Source: Hofstenia miamia
Lineage: Eukaryota > Xenacoelomorpha > Acoela
Direction: 5' to 3'
Assembly: GCA_004352715.1 (NCBI GenBank)
Contig: SCFE01000033.1
Location: forward strand, 171,005 to 207,443
Length of the DNA stretch: 36,439 nucleotides
Shown here: piece after piece, positions 30,001-36,439 of the stretch
How positions within the stretch are numbered: the stretch's first letter is position 1
Layout of the letters: every line of letters starts with the position of its first letter
Notes under the pieces: generated by a model
What the model was told of the DNA's origin: nothing
What the model saw: the letters and a program-made list of their open reading frames with translations, nothing else
The model's database searches: none
Position numbers and translations under genes: made by a program

Positions 30001-30614
30001 TCAACATTGCATTAATGCATGTTCCCTAATAGACCCAACAATGCCCCAAGATTTTCAAATTTGGAAATGGGCTTGGAGAAAATTCTTAAAACGGACGCTA
30101 GGCTGTTTAAGGTTAAAGTAATATCGAGAACGTTTTGTCATACAATCAATAGTATTTAATGGCGCAAGGGACAATATATCAAATTCGAATAGCATGCATA
30201 TCATGCCTAGCATACAGGCCAGTGTGACCCATTAACAACTCAGTGATTGCGAAGTTCAATTTATGCAGTGATAAAGAGAAATAAAGATATAATAATCATA
30301 AAACATATAAAATGTGAGTAAAAGAATATTTGTAAATGAATTACAACCCATCACAACTTTACCAGTTCAGTTTGCCATCTAAAAATGGTGTCCTTATTTA
30401 GCGAGGTCAGCATAGTAACTGGTGGTTCACTATATGAAGTTTCCGGCATCAAAGGATCTTCTTGTGAAATGCGGACATGTTTTTTACCAGAGTCTTTTGG
30501 CGGCGAATAATTCTAAGCAAATCAGATTGGCGATAGTTACTACAATTAGCAACTTACATCTGATGGCTTCGCTCTTTCAATGGGCGGGTGAGATCTGCTG
30601 GGAACCGGAGATTC
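17911..30614 (-). CDS. SDCCAG8-like centrosomal coiled-coil protein, 11 exons, N-terminus open
   Basis: SDCCAG8 localises to centrosomes and basal bodies and supports ciliogenesis; human mutations cause a nephronophthisis/Bardet-Biedl-type ciliopathy. Exons are 30614-30558, 30512-30363, 28217-27955, 26913-26622, 25083-24949, 24329-24213, 24172-24044, 23973-23853, 20808-20691, 20360-20186 and 18087-17911. All junctions keep phase, giving 577 residues plus a stop. Residues 1-60 are a Pro/Ser-rich linker; the rest is nearly all coiled coil. Against human SDCCAG8 from memory: ELNKIKTLHESK parallels ELEKLKLTYEEK, EDQLKFIR parallels ESQLKFLR, GMCIVCAQRESVITASH parallels GLCLKCAQHEAVLSQTH, MSQQREFDAFNQVKK parallels TQQREASAYEQVKQ, and RRNEEL plus HGRVHQRMKEQLKKL parallel RRNEEL plus HGRVHETMKQRLRQL. 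Human is 713 residues; the first ~170-200 are not found. Introns range from 40 nt to over 3 kb, the large ones mostly carrying transposons. Confidence 0.93.
18088..20185 (-). other. SDCCAG8 intron, 2.1 kb
   Basis: Donor GTATTA, acceptor TTTAATTTAG. It contains the hAT-type MITE at 19374-19893 with its sequence gap. An 84-codon plus-strand open frame (18267-18521) shows no family motif and is not called as a gene. Confidence 0.75.
19374..19893. mobile_element. hAT-type MITE with perfect 8-bp target duplication
   Basis: The left end CAGACTTGTCAACAAGCC and the reverse complement of the right end CAGACTTGTCAACGAGCC match at 17 of 18 positions. The element is flanked on both sides by TCCCCAAT (19366-19373 and 19894-19901). 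An 8-bp duplication with CAG-beginning termini is characteristic of the hAT superfamily. The interior is rich in GAGCCGAGC units in both orientations and has no coding region. A gap of Ns occupies 19728-19838, with the sequence on either side repeating (CGAGCCGAGCTTAGAAATTA), so true length is uncertain. Confidence 0.9.
20186..20360 (-). CDS. SDCCAG8 exon with RRNEEL and HGRVH motifs
   Basis: Acceptor TTAG, phase 2 in (the split AGG codon completes the preceding exon) and phase 0 out at GTATTA. It encodes SDVAELMRRNEELIKTAHKS, then a REVKKMVKENIDHG stretch and HGRVHQRMKEQLKKLAYAS, ending AQQQ. The human counterpart has RRNEELEEQCVQHGRVHETM, so 12 residues are inserted between the two motifs here. 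Confidence 0.95.
20691..20808 (-). CDS. SDCCAG8 coiled-coil exon, 118 nt
   Basis: Acceptor TTGTTTAG, phase 1 in, phase 2 out at GTATGA. It encodes DMVLKDMESLLAAQNSLISK and LKNESKFVVEQLQNLTIKYR, aligning with human 'LLLTSQNTFLTKLKEEC..LAKKLEQI'. It is separated from the next upstream exon by a 3-kb intron filled with transposon fossils. Confidence 0.93.
21000..22290 (+). mobile_element. piggyBac-type transposase fossil
   Basis: Motifs appear in piggyBac order across shifting frames: IISDEILGIMLRHT-like sequence near 21465-21500 (the N-terminal helical 'F..e..e.iv..TN' region), LTFDEQLVIHHAKIPARTYL near 21690-21745 (first catalytic aspartate; consensus 'ltiDEqmv.frGr..frqYmP'), PTKPKKYCRKIFCC (consensus 'PsKPikyGiK') and DYNAGKEGFDMLD near 22112-22150 (last catalytic region; consensus 'DYN..KGGVD.lD'). 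Several stops and shifts disable it. No terminal repeats or TTAA flanks were identified, so ends are approximate. Confidence 0.83.
22626..22930 (+). pseudogene. THAP-domain fossil
   Basis: Translation from 22626 gives MGGKCSVRNCKSNYDSQNE, then YRFRSI..KRRQWINALSNI; after a TAG and a one-base shift it continues VCELHWPRNSKFSKTKGH and LLPAEPPSFFNVPES. The C2CH zinc ligands (C..C in CSVRNC, then C and H in VCELHW), the invariant tryptophan in RRQWI and the trailing P of LLPAEP define a THAP DNA-binding module. THAP domains occur in P-element transposases and in host regulators. No transposase domain follows, so which it was is undecided. It is disabled by the stop and frameshift after about 51 codons. 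Confidence 0.87.
23853..23973 (-). CDS. SDCCAG8 exon, 121 nt
   Basis: Acceptor TTGCTTTTAG, phase 0 in, phase 1 out at GTGATT. It encodes LLVTRRSKEESDAMSREVMN and RSSRREKELQRKLDEKQRKF, paralleling human 'LHLTRQEKDSIQQSFSKEAK...QQREQELTQKIQQ'. The donor is the least canonical of the gene, but phase and homology support it. Confidence 0.9.
24044..24172 (-). CDS. SDCCAG8 exon, 129 nt
   Basis: Acceptor TTGTGTAG, phase 0 in and out (GTATTT donor). It encodes ERVRLRTEVDELRRRLHTAE and GDCANGKEEIISLTDTLGSI, ending QKE, and aligns with human 'EIEKLRIELDESKQHLE...REECLRLTELLGES'. The intron to the upstream exon is only 40 nt (24173-24212). Confidence 0.93.
24213..24329 (-). CDS. SDCCAG8 exon, 117 nt
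   Basis: Acceptor CTTTTCTTTAG, phase 0 in and out (GTATAT donor). It encodes VCETYKIEIASAIFERDEAK and QELSTVKMSSTQKERDLDQ, paralleling human 'VCGEMRYQLNKTNMEKDEAEKE'. Confidence 0.93.
24949..25083 (-). CDS. SDCCAG8 exon, 135 nt
   Basis: Acceptor TTTCAATTTAG, phase 0 in and out (GTAACT donor). It encodes NEHLMEAEAALAARCEKFIK and EKQALQKELEKSRAQISEQQ, ending ENVNK, paralleling human 'NIAQLEAQVEKVTKEKISAI...REMDVTK'. The downstream intron (24330-24948) shows nothing else. Confidence 0.94.
25152..26364. repeat. 607-bp offset duplication across a single N (probable assembly artefact)
   Basis: The segment 25152-25757 is repeated from 25759 to 26364 at a constant offset of 607 with only a few differences (for example TCATTAATATAAG versus TCAAAATTATAAG near 25378 and 25985). 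One N at 25758 marks the join. The copy includes both intron sequence and the left part of the mariner-like element but not its right end. This is what two alleles joined end to end would look like. Confidence 0.87.
25299..26490 (-). mobile_element. Internally deleted mariner-like element in an SDCCAG8 intron
   Basis: Terminal repeats of 62 bp (left 25299-25360 and again at 25906-25967; right 26429-26490) start CAGTCTGTTCCATAAGTCCC and differ at only two positions; TA flanks both ends. The minus strand encodes the C-terminal half of a transposase: MRRRGIFERSHLQQDGAPPH (second catalytic aspartate), PAWSPDLTSCDNALWGIIKK (third aspartate, D34D spacing style) and a tail ending LQVYPYD. The helix-turn-helix and first aspartate are missing. 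Without the duplicated block described above, the real element is most likely 25906-26490, about 585 bp. The near-identity of the termini implies recent activity by a related autonomous copy elsewhere. Confidence 0.92.
26622..26913 (-). CDS. SDCCAG8 long coiled-coil exon, 292 nt
   Basis: Acceptor TTAATTTAG, phase 2 in, phase 0 out at a consensus GTAAGT donor. It encodes DANEMAETIKTLKHQLAMSQ, QREFDAFNQVKKGVSMVEQS, QLEKTQALLEREQLNDELRR and then AQRRADDLLAEQRHKIEAER to LQMR. It parallels human 'TQQREASAYEQVKQVLQ.SEEANFEKTKALIQCDQLRKEL', the best conserved part of the protein. The A that starts this exon completes the AAA codon begun in the preceding exon. Confidence 0.96.
27351..27759. mobile_element. 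piggyBac-type MITE with TTAA flanks
   Basis: The ends are perfect 13-bp inverted repeats, CCCTGGGGGACCC, each directly flanked by TTAA (27347-27350 and 27760-27763), the hallmark target site of piggyBac elements. Length is about 409 bp including one N at 27624. There is no transposase. Inside are copies of a palindrome: GGGTCATATATGACCC at 27482-27497, GGGGTCATATATGACCCC at 27727-27744, and the related GGGTCATATGTGAC at 27645-27658. Confidence 0.92.
27794..28059 (-). repeat. 133-bp tandem duplication of an SDCCAG8 exon end and donor
   Basis: Positions 27794-27926 and 27927-28059 are identical by eye at a 133-bp period. The unit contains the last 105 nt of the exon, its GTAATT donor and the first bases of the intron. 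The upstream copy (in transcript order) is the real exon end at 27955. The downstream copy has its own donor after 27822 and is preceded by a T-rich tract ending GGGAGAG, so 27926-27822 could act as a 105-nt exon that keeps the frame (35 codons, entering with the base that completes AAA). Confidence 0.9.
27955..28217 (-). CDS. SDCCAG8 exon with conserved CxxCAQ segment, 263 nt
   Basis: Acceptor CTGTCTTTTAG, phase 0 in, phase 2 out (ACCAA then GTAATT). It encodes NKIKTLHESKSRHLEDQLKF, IRQQWEDSEHQNTELRSML, then GMCIVCAQRESVITASH and LLTQKLDQYT. The CIVCAQRESV block parallels human CLKCAQHEAV, a conserved cysteine pair in an otherwise coiled-coil protein. Confidence 0.96.
28218..30362 (-). other. 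SDCCAG8 intron, 2.1 kb
   Basis: Donor GTAAAG, acceptor CTTTTAG. The flanking exons join in phase 0 and their junction aligns with human without a gap, so no exon is expected inside. It contains the TTAA-flanked MITE at 29696-30112. A 66-codon minus-strand frame (29019-29219), somewhat GC-richer than its flanks, has no recognised homology. Confidence 0.75.
29696..30112. mobile_element. Second piggyBac-type MITE with TTAA flanks
   Basis: The perfect inverted ends CCTTAAACAGCCT are flanked by TTAA on both sides (29692-29695 and 30113-30116). Length is about 417 bp, with no coding frame. Its termini are unrelated to those of the MITE at 27351-27759, so it is a separate family. It sits in a different intron of the same gene. 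Confidence 0.9.
30363..30512 (-). CDS. SDCCAG8 upstream exon, 150 nt
   Basis: Acceptor TTTGCTTAG, donor GTAAAG, phase 0 in and out. It encodes NYSPPKDSGKKHVRISQEDP, LMPETSYSEPPVTMLTSLNK and DTIFRWQTEL. Joining it to the exon at 28217 creates ELNKIKTLHESK, which lines up with human ELEKLKLTYEEK without a gap; this is the main support. The first part is an unstructured Ser/Pro linker matching the human region before the long coil. Confidence 0.82.
30558..30614 (-). CDS. SDCCAG8 small upstream exon, 57 nt
   Basis: Acceptor TTCTGTATTAG, consensus donor GTAAGT, phase 0 in and out; only this frame joins to the next exon without a stop. It encodes ESPVPSRSHPPIERAKPSD, a Pro/Ser-rich linker. The intron to the next exon is 45 nt, in line with the 40-nt intron elsewhere in the gene. 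No homology is expected in such a linker, so support rests on splice sites and phase. Confidence 0.6.
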
Positions 30615-30796
30615 CTAATACAGAACTTAAAATTGAAGAAACTAACTGCACAATGATGCCAACTAAGAGAAATTTAGAAATTTTGTGTACACGGCAAATC
30701 TTGTTGTATTGAAGTTTAAAATTTTATTGAAACTCAGAAACTTGGTAGTTAGCTACAAATCATTTGTAAATGTTGAATAACTCAAAAGGAACTTAC

Positions 30797-30841
30797 CCAG
30801 AGTTCGTAAATCGACATTATCATAGGCGCTATTAATACCCA
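30797..30841 (-). CDS. Candidate SDCCAG8 5' exon, 45 nt
   Basis: Acceptor TATCATAG and a consensus GTAAGT donor. In one frame it reads GINSAYDNVDLRTL, entering and leaving in phase 1; this joins well to the candidate exon at 30942-30987 but not to the phase-0 exon at 30614. In another frame it offers an initiator, MSIYELW, that joins to 30614 in phase 0, which would make the protein about 584 residues. The choice is open. Confidence 0.35.
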
Positions 30842-30941
30842 CTATGATACATTGAATTTCAGTCAATAGGTGATATTAAACGATTTTGTTTATAATTCGA
30901 ACGATTACAAAGTGTTAACCAATTAAATTAGGCGGACTTAC

Positions 30942-30987
30942 CAATTGGAAGGCAAGATTTTACGCCATCCAACTTTGAAACTGAGAC
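30942..30987 (-). CDS. Candidate 5' exon or 5' UTR exon, 46 nt
   Basis: Acceptor GATTTGTAG and donor GTAAGT. The frame VSVSKLDGVKSCLPI ends in phase 1 and continues into VGINSAYDNVDL of the next candidate exon. The other frames contain stops or create them at the join. It may instead be untranslated leader. No homology is recognised. Confidence 0.3.
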
Positions 30988-30999
30988 CTACAAATCTCC

Positions 31000-33640
31000 A
31001 CATATATCGAATTTAAAAAAAATATTATATTAAGATTAATGCAACCTACATGTAGTTCAAATATTTCGTATGGATAGTGTGAAGTTCATATTTCAATATG
31101 TATTCTGCAAGATATTTGAGAATAATAACGCCTTATTATCGCATGTGTAGCAGTAAGGCAGGTGTTTTGAGTGTGAAGATGTGGAGGCATTTGCCCCTCC
31201 CCTCCTCTTTGACATATAAAACACAAATAAAACTGCTTCTACAAAAAGGTATTTATTACAACGCTATAACGTGAGAATGAAATTGTCAAAAACAGTCGAA
31301 TCTTGGTAATGCATTTCACCCAAAAATATAAACTTAAAATTCAAACATAATCCAATCATAGTTGGTGTGTTGATGAGGATTTGTCGCCGGTGACAGTAAA
31401 GCTGTAGACAAAAACATGCACTCTATTCTTCGCAAAGAAACCAGATTTGTGCACGATCCAAGCATTTGTTCTATTTAGAGATGGACATGAACGGACCTGG
31501 GACCGCAGTTATTACAAAAATGGAGTGAACCTCCAAAAAATTTTCATTGACTGGCATGCAAAAGTGCACGCAAATAAGCCTTAAGGCAAAGAATTGTATA
31601 GAATTAAAAGCAATGTGTTGAAAAATAAAATTTAAATTTTTTGATCTTTGGGATGTAAAGAGATTTGAACCTCTTGCCCTTCGATCACAGCGCTTATGTG
31701 AAGGAGAATAATTGTGGAAAACTAGAGTATTGTAATCAACAAAGTTGGAAAAATGGGTTAAATAAATTGCAAGAGCATTGCTGATTAGTTATTCAGAGAC
31801 GTGGTAATCACTATGCTAATAATTTGAGTTTACAAAAATTTAATTGCTTGTTCACTTACAACATTCTATAAATATTAAATAAAACGAGTTGGTAGTCTGA
31901 TATAATAAATTTTAACTAGGATCTGCAAGCACTTGAAATTGCAACATTAAGTGTTTTCGTATCGGGTAGAGTCGATACGAGTTGTTGACTTTATGCTGAA
32001 TAGTACACTTCATATTTGCATGATTGAAAAAATGTAAATTGTCTGATTAAAAGCCTTTCTACAAAAATTTCTTTCCGACTCATTGCCTTTGAGACACATT
32101 TTCTAACAAATGAGCATAACTAACAGCAATATGTTAGACTTAATTGATATTACGTTAGCAGTAGGGTGATGACAAATTTTTTTTTAAATAATTAATTGAA
32201 ACCTCTTTCATTAGTGGAACACTTGCTTGTAGAAAACATTGCTAAAGTTAAATTTTAAAAATTTATAAAAAAGTTGTCCCCTTTAGAATGTATAAAAAAC
32301 ATTGTTTTGATAAAATCTCATGAATTATTTATTTATATAAAATGCTCTAAAATAAACTAACATGTTCTTAAACTTTATGGAAAACGTTTTAGAATATAAT
32401 AAAAAAGTATCAACCTTTTGGTAACTTTAAGTTATTTCTTAGATATTATAGCTAAGGGTTCCAGATGTTAGCCTTCTTGACACATTTAGAACACTTTCAA
32501 AAATTCAGGCCTGAAATGTTACGATCTCCCTTATGACAAAATATCACTTCTTTCAGATAAATCAAGAAGAATAATTATAGCTACCTCTTTTATCAATTTA
32601 AATGATAAAATCATGACTCTATGGTGCATATTGAGCAAATAAGAGTTCAAGTAGGGTAGGATTAGGCTCGGGTACGGTTGTAAAATTCAAAATTATTATA
32701 GAGATTTATTGCTCTGTAGTTTTACAGAATACATTATTTTAGGTAGGTATTATGATCATAGTGCAACATTTTTGCAACATTTATAATTTATAATTCACGT
32801 CATTATTTTAGATCATTCTTTAAAAGTAGTCCGTCTAAAAAAATGCATTAATGGCTTTTTTACACCAATTTGGGTCTTACGATAATAACTTATATCTATT
32901 ATTAAAGATCCTATACAAAATAGTGCATTTCAATATTTATATGACATTTTGTATAATATAGTTTGGCATCCGTCTAAAAATACTATAATTGGATGACTTT
33001 ATCTTCTATACATTATAGCTTTCTGTTATATAAAAATTATACAATGCCTAAAAACTCTAGCAACAGCGCTAATGCCAATAAATCTGGAAGAATAATCTTC
33101 CTTCTTCTCTAAAGCAAAAACAGGATCCAGGCAATCCGCATGTTGAAAAACTTTCAAAGATCACACGCCATATTCTAGGTAACTTCACCTTCCTTTTTGA
33201 CACCATGAAATAGCGAAAACAAAGAATAAAAATTATCATTCAAAATATAGAAACCCTTTGAAAAGAAACTTTGGATTTGCCTCATCTTACTTCTGCGCTT
33301 ATCAGAAAAAAACTAAATTGACAAATAAACCAAAATGACAAAAACAAAAAAAACCTTCCGAAAAATTCTCATCCACCTTTTCACACGTTTTTGGTGTCAC
33401 CAAAATCAATGAAGAATGGAAAAGTTCACAGAAAAAACCACTTTATCATAGACAAATTGAAAGTGGAAGCAAAATTGGTTATTCTACTTCAAAAGACGCT
33501 CCTGTAAAATCAATTCATCCAAGAGGACGGATCAGGACAACACTTATAATCAACCCAGTACTTCTCAATATGAACCTATTTTGGATAATTCTTTTGAATA
33601 TGCCCTGCTTCTTCTACACATTCCCTTTCTTCCACGTCTT
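31000..33640. other. Long non-coding stretch upstream of SDCCAG8
   Basis: No coding frame is supported. A C-rich patch (TTTGCCCCTCCCCTCC near 31190) resembles the C-rich repeat ends near 5280 and 35650. The tRNA-like remnant at 31650-31699 lies inside. If SDCCAG8 starts near 30840-30990, its promoter would be here, but I see no element I can defend. Confidence 0.5.
31650..31699 (-). pseudogene. tRNA-like 3' half (tRNA fossil or SINE head)
   Basis: On the minus strand GAGGTTCAAATCTC resembles a T-arm with B-box GGTTCAAATC and is followed by TTTACATCCC, like the 3' side of an acceptor stem. The T-stem pairs out of register by one base, and no matching GGGATGT 5' side with a D-arm is found upstream. 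It is at best a degraded tRNA-derived fragment. Confidence 0.3.
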
Positions 33641-34488
33641 CTTCTGCTGGCGAATATGACACAAAGGGCAACAGATCCGACACTTCTATAGCAAGTTTCC
33701 TGATGCATAAGAAAAATATTTCGACACAAAGCTCATGATGTTCTCGCAACTATCTCTGAACAGGGTTGTAACGTACCAATCCCAAGTTAATACGAGTACT
33801 TGGAGGCGTCTAATTAGGAGAGCATCAAATGAAAATGAAAAGTATTGAAAAACTTCAACGTGGAGATCTCTATTGTATTCATTTTGATGGTAAAAAGCTA
33901 GATGGGGAAGAGTATCAAGTTGCATTTCTGAAAAATGCTTCACAAGAAATTAAACTGGGTGTTTTGAAATGCGAATGTAGTTCAGCTAAACACATTTATG
34001 AAAAGTTGCAACAGCCAATTAATTATTACAATATTCGAATGATAATTTGTGACCCGACTTACGTGAATACTGGTCATTCACGCGGGCTTGTAAAACCTAT
34101 ACAGGATTAAGTGACAAGAAAAGGTTTTCAAAGGCCTCAGTACTTTGGTTGCCAACACTACCTACTTGACCTTCTGACACACGCAATGAACTTCCTTATT
34201 AATGATCCAACAGCAAATCCAAATCTGAATTACAATTAATTGACATAATATCAGAGAAATACGTATTTTTTTTGGTGAATACAACAAAGTCACAACGGAC
34301 TTTAAGCTTTTATATGGACTATGTCAATCATATCGTCACTTCAAGACAGCTTTTTGTTGGCCTCTAATCAGCTTGAAGAAGCTCCCGCTTCCTAAGTAAG
34401 ATGGAACTTACGTGCCATATACGCAGTTATAGTATTTTTTCTCCTGCCAGACCGGCGCCACATCCTGGGTAAGGCATGCAAATTCATC
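33640..34488 (+). mobile_element. Unnamed transposase-like fossil (CQHH family)
   Basis: Frames give LQRGDLYCIHFDGKKLDGEE, YQVAFLKNASQEIKLGVLKC, IRMIICDPTYVNTGHSRGLV, then after a stop GFQRPQYFGCQHYLLDLL, EYNKVTTDFKLLYGLC and WNLRAIYAVIVFFLLPDRR. I recall a recurrent, poorly named transposase-like family in invertebrates with the same order: 'hwDGK.l.g.ey....v', 'm..DtT.vNTG', 'qfIGCQHH.LD', 'ARWNSRAiyallaffLLPe.R'. Conserved acids (D of FDGK, D of CDPT) may be catalytic. Stops and shifts show it is dead. The upstream limit is uncertain. Confidence 0.6.
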
Positions 34489-34489
34489 A

Positions 34490-34776
34490 CTTATGAATAT
34501 AAATTTTGTGCCACGGGACACTTCTTCACCGCAATGCCGTCCCATTGAAGACTTATTTGGGCTTTTAGCCCAAATAGTTTACAAAAATAATTGTATTGCG
34601 GACAACACGGAACAATTGAAGAGAAGGATATTAAGTTGCATCCGTCGCACAGACTTCAGTGCTGACAAGAAAAATGTGCAGACATTCGCAAAAATTTGCG
34701 CAAATGTTATGAAAAAGGACCATATTTTGCTTTGCAATAATTGCAATCTACTCTTTGAATATGTCTTTGTTTACTA
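34490..34776 (+). mobile_element. Tc1/mariner transposase C-terminal fragment
   Basis: The frame reads NINFVPRDTSSPQCRPIEDL, FGLLAQIVYKNNCIADNTEQ and LKRRILSCIRRTD before drifting to a stop at 34777. The 'P..RPIE.FWg.LaqkVY...w.a....qLkrRI' pattern is a recognised Tc1/mariner-superfamily C-terminus, including the third catalytic acid in RPIED. It abuts the preceding fossil almost directly and on the same strand, although the families differ, so one probably landed in the other. Confidence 0.75.
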
Positions 34777-34856
34777 AATATATCATACTTGGAAAAATAT
34801 ATTTAATTCATTTTCAAGATATTTGATGAACTGAATCCAGATTTTTAGTTATCACC

Positions 34857-34865
<9 letters not shown>

Positions 34866-34896
<31 letters not shown>

Positions 34897-35495
34897 NNNN
34901 NNNNNNNNNNNNNNNNNNNNNNNNNNNNNNNNNNNNNNNNNNNNNNNNNNNNNNNNNNNNNNNNNNNNNNNNNNNNNNNNNNNNNNNNNNNNNNNNNNNN
35001 NNNNNNNNNNNNNNNNNNNNNNNNNNNNNNNNNNNNNNNNNNNNNNNNNNNNNNNNNNNNNNNNNNNNNNNNNNNNNNNNNNNNNNNNNNNNNNNNNNNN
35101 NNNNNNNNNNNNNNNNNNNNNNNNNNNNNNNNNNNNNNNNNNNNNNNNNNNNNNNNNNNNNNNNNNNNNNNNNNNNNNNNNNNNNNNNNNNNNNNNNNNN
35201 NNNNNNNNNNNNNNNNNNNNNNNNNNNNNNNNNNNNNNNNNNNNNNNNNNNNNNNNNNNNNNNNNNNNNNNNNNNNNNNNNNNNNNNNNNNNNNNNNNNN
35301 NNNNNNNNNNNNNNNNNNNNNNNNNNNNNNNNNNNNNNNNNNNNNNNNNNNNNNNNNNNNNNNNNNNNNNNNNNNNNNNNNNNNNNNNNNNNNNNNNNNN
35401 NNNNNNNNNNNNNNNNNNNNNNNNNNNNNNNNNNNNNNNNNNNNNNNNNNNNNNNNNNNNNNNNNNNNNNNNNNNNNNNNNNNNNNNNNNNNNNN
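34866..35495. other. (TA)n tract and 599-bp sequence gap
   Basis: A TA tract fills about 34866-34896, after which Ns run from 34897 to 35495. The tract probably caused the assembly break. Confidence 0.95.
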
Positions 35496-35499
35496 GGGG

Positions 35500-35615
35500 G
35501 GAGCTCTGCAATAAGAGAAAAATTGTTGCCTTAAGCGAAGATAATTACGACCAAAGAGAAATTGCAAGGCGAAATGCATCTCAAAAAAATGTGTTCAAAA
35601 GTTTCTAAAGACAAA
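35500..35615 (+). mobile_element. Tc1-type transposase N-terminal fragment
   Basis: The frame reads KIVALSEDNYDQREIARRNA then SQKNVFKSF before a stop, matching the first helix-turn-helix of Tc1-like transposases ('iv.Ls..G.sqreIA..l..s...V'). The rest may lie in the gap or be lost. It could belong to the same element as 34490-34776 only if arranged out of order, so they are listed separately. Confidence 0.7.
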
Positions 35616-35639
35616 TTGTAATACAAGATCACCAACAAG

Positions 35640-36380
35640 TGGTAACAACCCCCCCCCTTTTGGGGACAGCTGCGAGCACGTAAGAAAAATGTTCTTTTTT
35701 CCTTAAAATTGAAAATTGTTCAATTTAATTCAAGATGTCATCAATCGATTTGCTGCTAAAAACAGACGATTACATTTTGTGTACGCATACTTTTGTTCTA
35801 AAACCTTTTTTTACAATTTTTTTTCTGTAAAAATGGGTGTCAGCCCCTCCCTTTTAAATATCCTAAACGCGCCACTGCTACAAGAATGTTGTTTTAAACA
35901 TGATTTAAAGACATCAATTAAGTTTTGTTTAATATTTAGTATAAAGAAGACATTTTGCATTGTTCTTAATTTATTAGGTGAAAAAATTTAAAGCATTTAG
36001 TTCCACGATGTTTAATGAAATATATTTAGCATATTTACAATAGTTTACAGATTGCTATAATCATTAAGATATGTTAAGAATACTCATTATATATTAAATC
36101 TAGAAAAGACACAGCATGTAATCAATTTTAATAAAGGTTGTAATAGATACTTCTATTACTACTATATATCTTAGCATTGCTCTATTAGATAAAAAATTAA
36201 ACTTCAATAATGCATGATCAATAAGCATTAAAAATTGCAAAGGGAACTAGATAACTATCATATATTGTTAATTGTCCTCAGTAAATAACGAAAACTCTTT
36301 TAAATAGCTTAAAAACATCACTCAATCAGACTATAATAAAATTTAAAATACAAAACAATAGCGTCTATCAGCTATAAAAA
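35640..36380. other. Non-coding stretch with C-rich repeat ends
   Basis: Two C-rich pieces occur (ACCCCCCCCCTTTTGGGGAC at about 35648-35667, and GCCCCTCCCTTTTAAATATC with CGCGCCACTGC at about 35844-35878). They look like ends of dispersed repeats but are not classifiable by eye. No gene is supported. Confidence 0.45.
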
Positions 36381-36403
36381 GATTATATATATATATATAC
36401 ATA

Positions 36404-36439
36404 CAGTCGTGGCCATAAAGGTAGCATAATCATCGAAAT
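36404..36439 (+). mobile_element. Left terminus of a Tc1-type element cut by the window edge
   Basis: CAGTCGTGGCCATAAAGGTA follows a TA (36402-36403) and a (TA)n tract. CAGTCGTGGCCA is a typical Tc1-family terminal start. The body lies beyond the window. Confidence 0.77.

Overview
This is an AT-rich animal nuclear sequence. It has spliceosomal introns, no operons, several classes of eukaryotic transposon, (TA)n microsatellites and scaffold gaps (1790-2050, 19728-19838, 34897-35495, plus single Ns at 25758 and 27624). The mix of Tc1/mariner, piggyBac, hAT-type, THAP, CMC-like and DUF4806-type sequences, together with introns of only about 40-50 nt, fits an invertebrate genome, perhaps an arthropod or cnidarian. 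I cannot name the species.

The one clearly functional-looking host gene is on the minus strand, running from about 30614 down to the stop codon at 17911. It encodes an ortholog of the coiled-coil centrosome/cilium protein SDCCAG8 (NPHP10/BBS16 in humans). Nine exons (28217 to 17911) join with fully consistent splice phases into exactly 1527 nt, that is 508 codons plus a stop. Two more exons (30363-30512 and 30558-30614) extend it upstream in phase to 577 residues. The extreme N-terminus is unresolved; two small candidate exons at 30797-30841 and 30942-30987 are offered. Most of its large introns hold recognisable mobile DNA: a hAT-type MITE, a piggyBac fossil plus a THAP-domain fossil, an internally deleted mariner-like element, and two different TTAA-flanked piggyBac-type MITEs. 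A 133-bp tandem duplication copies the 3' end and splice donor of one exon and could in principle supply an in-frame 105-nt extra exon.

Positions 1-9600 are a transposon graveyard around a decayed host-type gene. In order it holds a 29-bp minisatellite, the C-terminal part of a CMC-like transposase, a DUF4806-type pseudogene (about 1207-3326), a mariner-like element with ~100-bp terminal inverted repeats (3807-4374), a Tc1 C-terminal fragment ending in a recognisable terminus (to 5122), and a second, longer CMC-like transposase (5781-8976) whose intron was invaded by a DUF4817-type mariner-like element (about 7143-8310). A minus-strand non-LTR reverse transcriptase fragment follows (9071-9560). 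From 9600 to 17800 the DNA is mostly featureless, with one convincing but unidentified minus-strand exon (12989-13197), a Tc1 fossil (15045-15800) and a MITE (16993-17243). The right end (33600-36439) holds an unnamed transposase-like fossil, two Tc1/mariner fragments and, at the very edge, the left terminus of another Tc1-type element.

I saw no sign of a coordinated new system. The most unusual items are the exon-donor tandem duplication in SDCCAG8, the two TTAA MITE families in its introns (one carrying a repeated palindrome), and the nested CMC/mariner locus.
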